The translations under genes were made by a program, and so were the position numbers. Positions 59,755 to 64,000 of a stretch of 64,000 nt of DNA are shown piece by piece (the stretch's first letter is position 1; each line of letters starts with the position of its first letter). Under the pieces are notes generated by a model. That model did not search any database. It saw only the letters and a program-made list of their open reading frames with translations, and was not told the DNA's origin. The stretch is from contig NZ_BMOC01000001.1 of NCBI RefSeq assembly GCF_014646875.1, positions 1-64,000 of the forward strand, in the 5' to 3' direction. The DNA comes from Halobellus salinus (GTDB lineage: Archaea > Halobacteriota > Halobacteria > Halobacteriales > Haloferacaceae).

Positions 59755-61035
59755 CTACGTCTCCCGGGTCACGTCCGCGACGCTGTAGCCGCGTTCCTCG
59801 ATGGCGTCGACGATCGACGCGGCGTGTTCGGCGCCGCTGGTCTCGACGGTGAACACCAGGTACGCGTCGCCGACTTCTAGATTCTCGACGCCGCGGTCGT
59901 GGCGGACGTCGAAGATGTTGGCCTCCTGGTCGGAGATGATTCCGGAGATATCCGCCATCTTCCCGGGTCGGTCGTCGATCCGGACCCGGAGTCGGATCCG
60001 CTGTTTCCGCTGGGTCAACGCGTGGACCAGAACCGTCTGGAGTTGGGTCATGTCCAGGTTGCCGCCGCACAGCAGCGGCATCACGGTCTCGCCCGCGACG
60101 TCGAGGTCGTCGCTGAGCAACGCCGCGACCGACGCCGCGCCTGCGCCCTCAACGACCTGTTTTGCGCGCTCCATAACCAGCAGGATCGCGCGGGCGATCT
60201 CGGTGTCGGAAACGGTGACGACCTCGTCGACGTTGGCCTGGATCATCCGGAGCGTCGCCTCGGAGATCCCGCCGGTCGCGATGCCGTCGGCGATGGTGTC
60301 GACTTCGTCCAGCGTGACCGGAATACCCTTGTCGAGGCTCTCGTGGACCGTCTCCGCGCCGGTGGCCTGGACGCCCACCACGCGGGTGTCCGGCGAGAGG
60401 TGTTTGATCGCGGTCGACACCCCGCTTATCAGGCCGCCGCCGCCGATCGGCACGATCACAGTGTCGACGTCGGGGCAGTCGTGGTACATCTCGGCCCCGA
60501 GCGTCCCCTGCCCGGCGATGATGTCGGTGTCGTCGTAGGCGTGGACGAACGCGGCGTCGCTGTCCTCGGCAGCCGACTGGGCGTGGGCCATCGTCTCTTG
60601 GAAGTCCTTGCCGACGAGTTCGACCGTCGCACCGTACCCCCGGGTGGCGTCGACCTTCGTCTGCGGGGCGTCCTCGGGCATGTAGATTGTGGAGTCGGCG
60701 CCGCACTTCGTCGCCGCTAGCGCGACCCCTTGGGCGTGGTTGCCCGCGCTCGCGGCGATGAACTCGTCAACGCCGGCGTCAACGTCCTGGCTGATCTTAT
60801 TATACGCCCCGCGGGTCTTGAACGATCCCGTCCACTGGAGGTGTTCCATCTTCAGGTAGACCTCCGCGTCGACGAACTCTCCGAGCGATGTGCTGGTCTC
60901 GACCGGGGTCTGCTTGACCACGGTGTCGTCGTCGAGCCGCTCCCGCGCCCGCTCGATGTCGACGTACCGGACCGGGAGCTCTTCGGCAGCCACGGTACCG
61001 GCGTCGGCGTCGGCGTCGGCGTCGGACTCGCTCAT
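59755..61035 (-). CDS. ilvA: threonine/serine dehydratase with ACT domain
   Basis: A 426-residue PLP enzyme that deaminates threonine to 2-oxobutyrate or serine to pyruvate. PLP Lys73 lies in WTGSFKTRGAYNK; the phosphate-binding loop is GGGGLISG; other signatures are ASAGNHAQGVALAATKCGAD and LLCGGNLDM. The C-terminal 75 residues are an ACT domain (IRLRVRIDDRPGKMADISGI), so allosteric control is likely. The first 18 residues are acidic Asp/Ala repeats. It begins 13 bases downstream of the DMGDH-like gene, so the two form an operon, which favours a role in serine deamination during methylglycine use; that is inference. Confidence 0.94.
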   Translation of the reverse strand: MSESDADADADAGTVAAEELPVRYVDIERARERLDDDTVVKQTPVETSTSLGEFVDAEVYLKMEHLQWTGSFKTRGAYNKISQDVDAGVDEFIAASAGNHAQGVALAATKCGADSTIYMPEDAPQTKVDATRGYGATVELVGKDFQETMAHAQSAAEDSDAAFVHAYDDTDIIAGQGTLGAEMYHDCPDVDTVIVPIGGGGLISGVSTAIKHLSPDTRVVGVQATGAETVHESLDKGIPVTLDEVDTIADGIATGGISEATLRMIQANVDEVVTVSDTEIARAILLVMERAKQVVEGAGAASVAALLSDDLDVAGETVMPLLCGGNLDMTQLQTVLVHALTQRKQRIRLRVRIDDRPGKMADISGIISDQEANIFDVRHDRGVENLEVGDAYLVFTVETSGAEHAASIVDAIEERGYSVADVTRET

Positions 61036-61048
61036 CGTGTCCCCGCCA

Positions 61049-63601
61049 TCACCGGATGATCCTGTCGCGACCGGGGTCGAACAGCGGCTCGTCCCGGACA
61101 GTCGCGTCGTACAGTTCGCCTTCGCTCCGCACCTGGACGGCCGTGCCAGCCTCAGCGTACGCCGCGGGGAGGTACGTGTATGCAATCGACTTCCCGAGGC
61201 TGTACCCGAAGTCCGCGGCCTGGACGTACCCCTGGGCCTCGCCGTCGACGAGGACCGGACAGCCCGTCCGGAGGATGTCGGTCGAGTCATCCAGCGTGAT
61301 CGGGGTGGCTCTGGTGTCGATCCCCTCGGTTTTGGCCTGTGCTAAGGCCTCTTTCCCGATGAAGTCGGTGTCCATATCCACCGCGAACGGCAGCCCGGCC
61401 TCGTAAGGGTTGGCGTCGGTGTCGATGTCGGTGCCGTACAGCCGGTAGCCCTTCTCCAGCCGCATCGACGACAGCGCGCCGCCACCCATCGGCCGCACGT
61501 CGAGGTCCTGGCCCGCCTCGTACAGCGTCTCCCACAGCCGGCGGCCGTACTCGACGGGAGTCCACAGCTCCCACCCCAACTCGCCGACGTACGACACCCG
61601 CAACGCAACCGCCGGCACCTCGCCGACGTAGAGCTGTTTCGCGGTGAAATACGGGAACCCGCTGTTGGAGATGTCGGCGTCGGTACACCGTTGAAGCAGG
61701 AGCCGGGCGTTCGGCCCCCACAGCCCGATGGTGGACTTTCCGCCCTCTTCGATGTGGACCGACACAGTGTCCGGGGCGTGTTGCTCCAGCCACCCGCCGT
61801 GGATCCCCGGCGACGACCCGCCGCCGGTGGTGAGCATGTACCGGTCGTCGTCGAGTCGGACCACGGTGATGTCCGCGAGGATGCCGCCACCCTCGTTCAG
61901 GAGCAGCGAGTAGCGCACCTTCCCGACCGCACTGTCGACGTCGTTGCTACACACTCGCTGGAGGAACTCCGTCGCGTCCGGGCCCTCCACCATAATCGAG
62001 CTGAACGACGTCATGTCGAACATCGACACCGCGTCGCGGGTGTGGAGGTGTTCGGCGGCCTCAATCGGCGAGCGGTTGATCCCGGTCCATCCGTCCTGCT
62101 CGGGGATCAACTCCTCGTAGTCGTCGACGAGGTCGGCGTTCGAGTCGTACCACTGGGCGGTCTCCCACCCGCCGGACTGGTAGAACTCCGCGCCCAGCTC
62201 CTGTTGGTGCTCGTAGAAGGGGCTGGTGCGGAGCCCGCGGTGCTCGCTGGGTTGCCACCGGGGTTCGACGATGCTGTAGACCTGCTGGTACCGCTTTGCG
62301 CCCTTGTCGACGAAGTACTCCTTCTCGCCGGCGTGGGGCTCGAACCGGCGGACGTGGATCCCGCTGGTGTCGACGGGGCCGGAGGGAAGCCGGGGAACGC
62401 CGTTCTCCATCCACTCGGCGACGATCCGGCCGTAGCCGCCGGAGTGAGTCCACCAGATCGCGAGCGCGCTCCAGAGGCCGTCGACCGCTGCCGTGGGGCC
62501 GACCGCGGGCATTCCGTCCGGTGTGAACACGAAAATGCCGTTCTCGGTGGCGAGGTAGTCGGCGTCTTGGGTCGCCGGCAGGAGTTCGTCGAACGCCTGT
62601 TTCGCCGACTTCTCGCGGTCGGCGTGGGTCGGTTGCTCCCAGTGTTCCGTCGTGAATCCGCGAACCGACGCCTGGTGGTCCTCCGTATTTTTGCCCATGT
62701 CGTCGGGGTCGACCGAGAGCGTCTCGTGGTTGTACGATCCCAGCCCGATGGAGTCGCCGTGGTTGCGGAAGTACAGCGAGTTGTCCTGGTCGCGGCCGAC
62801 CGGCTGTGTCGGGCCCTGGCTCATAGCCTCAGCGATCGTGCGCTCGCCGGGCACCTCCAGCCCGGTCGTGTTGTCACCGACCGAGCCGTCGACGTCCGCG
62901 TACTCCTCCATCGGCTCGGTCACGACGTACTGGTGTTCGACCGGCGCGATCGGGAGGTCGAGCCCCGCCATCTGGGCGGTCTGGTACCCCCAGTTGTTGG
63001 TGGCCATCACGCACCGCTCGCACTCGATCGTGCCGCGGTCGGTCTCGACGGCGTTGACCTGCCCGCCCGCGACGTCGAGGTCCGCCACCTCGGTGTTGCC
63101 GTAGAAGTCGGCGTCGGAGTTGTCGACGTACCACTGGAGTGCGGAGATGCCGTCAACGCGGCCGTCGGTGGGCGAGTAGTAGCCGCCCAGGATCTCGTCT
63201 TCGTTCACCATCGGCAGGTGGTCGGTGACCTCCTCGGGCGAGAGGAGCTGTGGTTCGGGGAGGCCGTAGGACTCCGCCCACTCAACGCGGCGCCGGAGGA
63301 AATCCATCCGCTTCTCGCTGCGGGCGAGTTCGATCCCGCCGACCTCGTCGTAGACGCCGGCGTCGGAGAGGAGCCGGCTGGTGTAGTACGCCGTCTTGGT
63401 CTGGATCTTCGAGGGGGAGGTCTGGAACATGATCCCCGGCGCGTGGACCGATGACCCGCCGGTGACCGGCAGCGGACCCTGGTCGATCACGACGACGTTC
63501 TCGGCGCCCAACTCGGAGAGGTGGTAGGCCACGCTGCAGCCCACCGCACCCGCCCCGATGACGACGGTTTCGGCCTGTGACGGAAGTTCGGATGTACTCA
63601 T
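61049..63601 (-). CDS. dimethylglycine/sarcosine dehydrogenase-like FAD protein with GcvT domain
   Basis: An 850-residue two-domain enzyme aligned along its length with mitochondrial dimethylglycine dehydrogenase. The N-terminal DAO-type FAD domain has the dinucleotide motif VVIGAGAVGCSVAYHL (GxGxxG 16-21) and H53 in GGSSVHAPG, the position of covalent FAD attachment. It continues with VEHQYVVTEPMEEYADVDG. The C-terminal part (about 440-850) is a GcvT-like THF-binding domain (GILADITVVRLDDDRYMLTT, SYVGELGWELWTPVEYG, RLEKGYRLYGTDIDTDANP). It demethylates an N-methylglycine and transfers the carbon to THF; the exact substrate is unproven. It is the first gene of an operon with the dehydratase. 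Confidence 0.9.
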   Translation of the reverse strand: MSTSELPSQAETVVIGAGAVGCSVAYHLSELGAENVVVIDQGPLPVTGGSSVHAPGIMFQTSPSKIQTKTAYYTSRLLSDAGVYDEVGGIELARSEKRMDFLRRRVEWAESYGLPEPQLLSPEEVTDHLPMVNEDEILGGYYSPTDGRVDGISALQWYVDNSDADFYGNTEVADLDVAGGQVNAVETDRGTIECERCVMATNNWGYQTAQMAGLDLPIAPVEHQYVVTEPMEEYADVDGSVGDNTTGLEVPGERTIAEAMSQGPTQPVGRDQDNSLYFRNHGDSIGLGSYNHETLSVDPDDMGKNTEDHQASVRGFTTEHWEQPTHADREKSAKQAFDELLPATQDADYLATENGIFVFTPDGMPAVGPTAAVDGLWSALAIWWTHSGGYGRIVAEWMENGVPRLPSGPVDTSGIHVRRFEPHAGEKEYFVDKGAKRYQQVYSIVEPRWQPSEHRGLRTSPFYEHQQELGAEFYQSGGWETAQWYDSNADLVDDYEELIPEQDGWTGINRSPIEAAEHLHTRDAVSMFDMTSFSSIMVEGPDATEFLQRVCSNDVDSAVGKVRYSLLLNEGGGILADITVVRLDDDRYMLTTGGGSSPGIHGGWLEQHAPDTVSVHIEEGGKSTIGLWGPNARLLLQRCTDADISNSGFPYFTAKQLYVGEVPAVALRVSYVGELGWELWTPVEYGRRLWETLYEAGQDLDVRPMGGGALSSMRLEKGYRLYGTDIDTDANPYEAGLPFAVDMDTDFIGKEALAQAKTEGIDTRATPITLDDSTDILRTGCPVLVDGEAQGYVQAADFGYSLGKSIAYTYLPAAYAEAGTAVQVRSEGELYDATVRDEPLFDPGRDRIIR

Positions 63602-63821
63602 CGTTCTCGTCCGTCGGTGGTCCTGTCACGGGCATAAAGACAACGGTAAACCCGTGTTTCCGTGGATATTAGCTGTATCCGGGTCGGTGGTCGACGACGA
63701 CACACCGCGCACGCAGGCGCGAACCACAGCCTGACAGACCGGCGAGGTGACGGGTCGAAGGCAGGGGACGGCGAGGGGGTGGTGGTCGGATGCCGCGGGT
63801 CGCCGTCCGTCGGATTTGGTT
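63602..63821. other. intergenic region upstream of the DMGDH-like gene
   Basis: About 220 bases holding the likely promoter of the DMGDH-like operon (a ttatgcccg-like sequence about 30 bases upstream on the minus strand). No gene is seen. Confidence 0.5.
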
Positions 63822-63975
63822 GCGCGGTTGCTGCCGAGGAGCCGCTATCGGGTGGGACTGGAAGGGGCCGGGCGGTCGCGGGCGCTGACGACGCAAGCAC
63901 CACAGACCGGAGGCCGAGGAGCGCAGCGAGTCAGCGCCCGCGAGCGCGAGGGGGCTTCCGGGTTGCCCCCGCACT
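63822..63975. repeat. dispersed structured repeat, copy B
   Basis: Same organisation as copy A at 10671: gttgctgcc, then cgctatcgggtgggactgga, aggggccg and a 3' end gggggcttccg. The outer stem is GGAAG (63860-63864) with CTTCC (63955-63959). The inner arms are CGCGGGCGCTGAC (63877-63889) and GTCAGCGCCCGCG (63930-63942): different bases from copy A but again perfectly complementary. The loop shares gacgcaagcacc and ggagcgcagcgag with copy A. Confidence 0.85.
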
Positions 63976-64000
63976 GTTTTCGGCGGTTTTAGACGCTGTT

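Noticed and set aside
61691-63454. long plus-strand open frame opposite the DMGDH-like gene
   Set aside because: Same mirror effect; Val/Gly/Arg-biased composition and no family signature.

Overview
The window is chromosomal DNA of a halophilic archaeon (class Halobacteria). GC is very high, the proteins are acidic, and many promoters are archaeal TATA boxes 25-30 nt before the start codon, which implies leaderless mRNAs. Marker genes are archaeal or haloarchaeal: a Kae1-Bud32 fusion, aIF2-gamma with RpoE1 and Spt4, a volactin/salactin-type actin, a FolC-FolP fusion, an ER-type signal peptidase and several haloarchaeal DUF families. Placement near Haloferacales is only an impression. I see no rRNA and no CRISPR; one tRNA (Thr-GGT) is present.

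Layout. 0-0.75 kb: 5' end of a TnpB-type gene running off the left edge, then an unassigned stretch. 0.8-6.9 kb: amino-acid permease plus TrkA protein, hisE, a decayed ZIP transporter, a PIN-ATPase-KH protein and an XTP/dITP pyrophosphatase. 7-9 kb: a small regulator, a lipoprotein, a repeat-rich acidic protein and a 42-residue zinc protein. 9.1-13.5 kb: carotenoid oxygenase, a structured dispersed repeat and two sugar epimerases. 13.5-20.6 kb: information-processing block on the minus strand (aIF2-gamma, PIN, RpoE1, Spt4, dephospho-CoA kinase, S24e, Kae1-Bud32), preceded by FAU-1. 20.8-26.5 kb: PrsW protease, riboflavin synthase, a membrane protein next to the actin homologue, and zinc-ribbon and membrane proteins. 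26.5-27.7 kb: a graveyard of gene remnants. 27.7-34.3 kb: a regulator and a cell-surface locus (DUF1102/CARDB-like protein, rhomboid-like protein, signal peptidase I, DUF5305 protein), then tRNA-Thr. 34.4-42 kb: DUF7114 protein, TrkA protein, IS scars, FolD-like protein, D-2-hydroxyacid dehydrogenase, BCCT transporter and K+ channel. 42-47 kb: RidA, an AOR-family protein, a mini-element with IS200/IS605-like hairpin ends, and formate dehydrogenase. 47-53.6 kb: formate-tetrahydrofolate ligase, FolC-FolP and small proteins. 53.9-63.6 kb: a second BCCT transporter, UspA, a large histidine kinase, and a threonine/serine dehydratase downstream of a dimethylglycine-dehydrogenase-like FAD/GcvT protein. 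The right end carries a second copy of the structured repeat.

How it fits together. The right half (36-64 kb) is enriched in functions that suit use of betaine or other N-methylglycines: two BCCT carriers, a DMGDH-like enzyme that would load C1 units onto tetrahydrofolate, a FolD relative, formate-THF ligase, a formate dehydrogenase-type enzyme, folate synthesis, a Ser/Thr dehydratase in the DMGDH operon, and RidA to remove the dehydratase's reactive enamine. The set is spread over about 27 kb in several transcription units, so calling it a system is inference. The most unusual sequence-level observations are the dispersed repeat whose hairpin arms change together between copies, the FolD and AOR relatives with altered catalytic or cluster residues, palindromes inserted in frame in the AOR-family gene, and an epimerase with Met at the catalytic Lys position.
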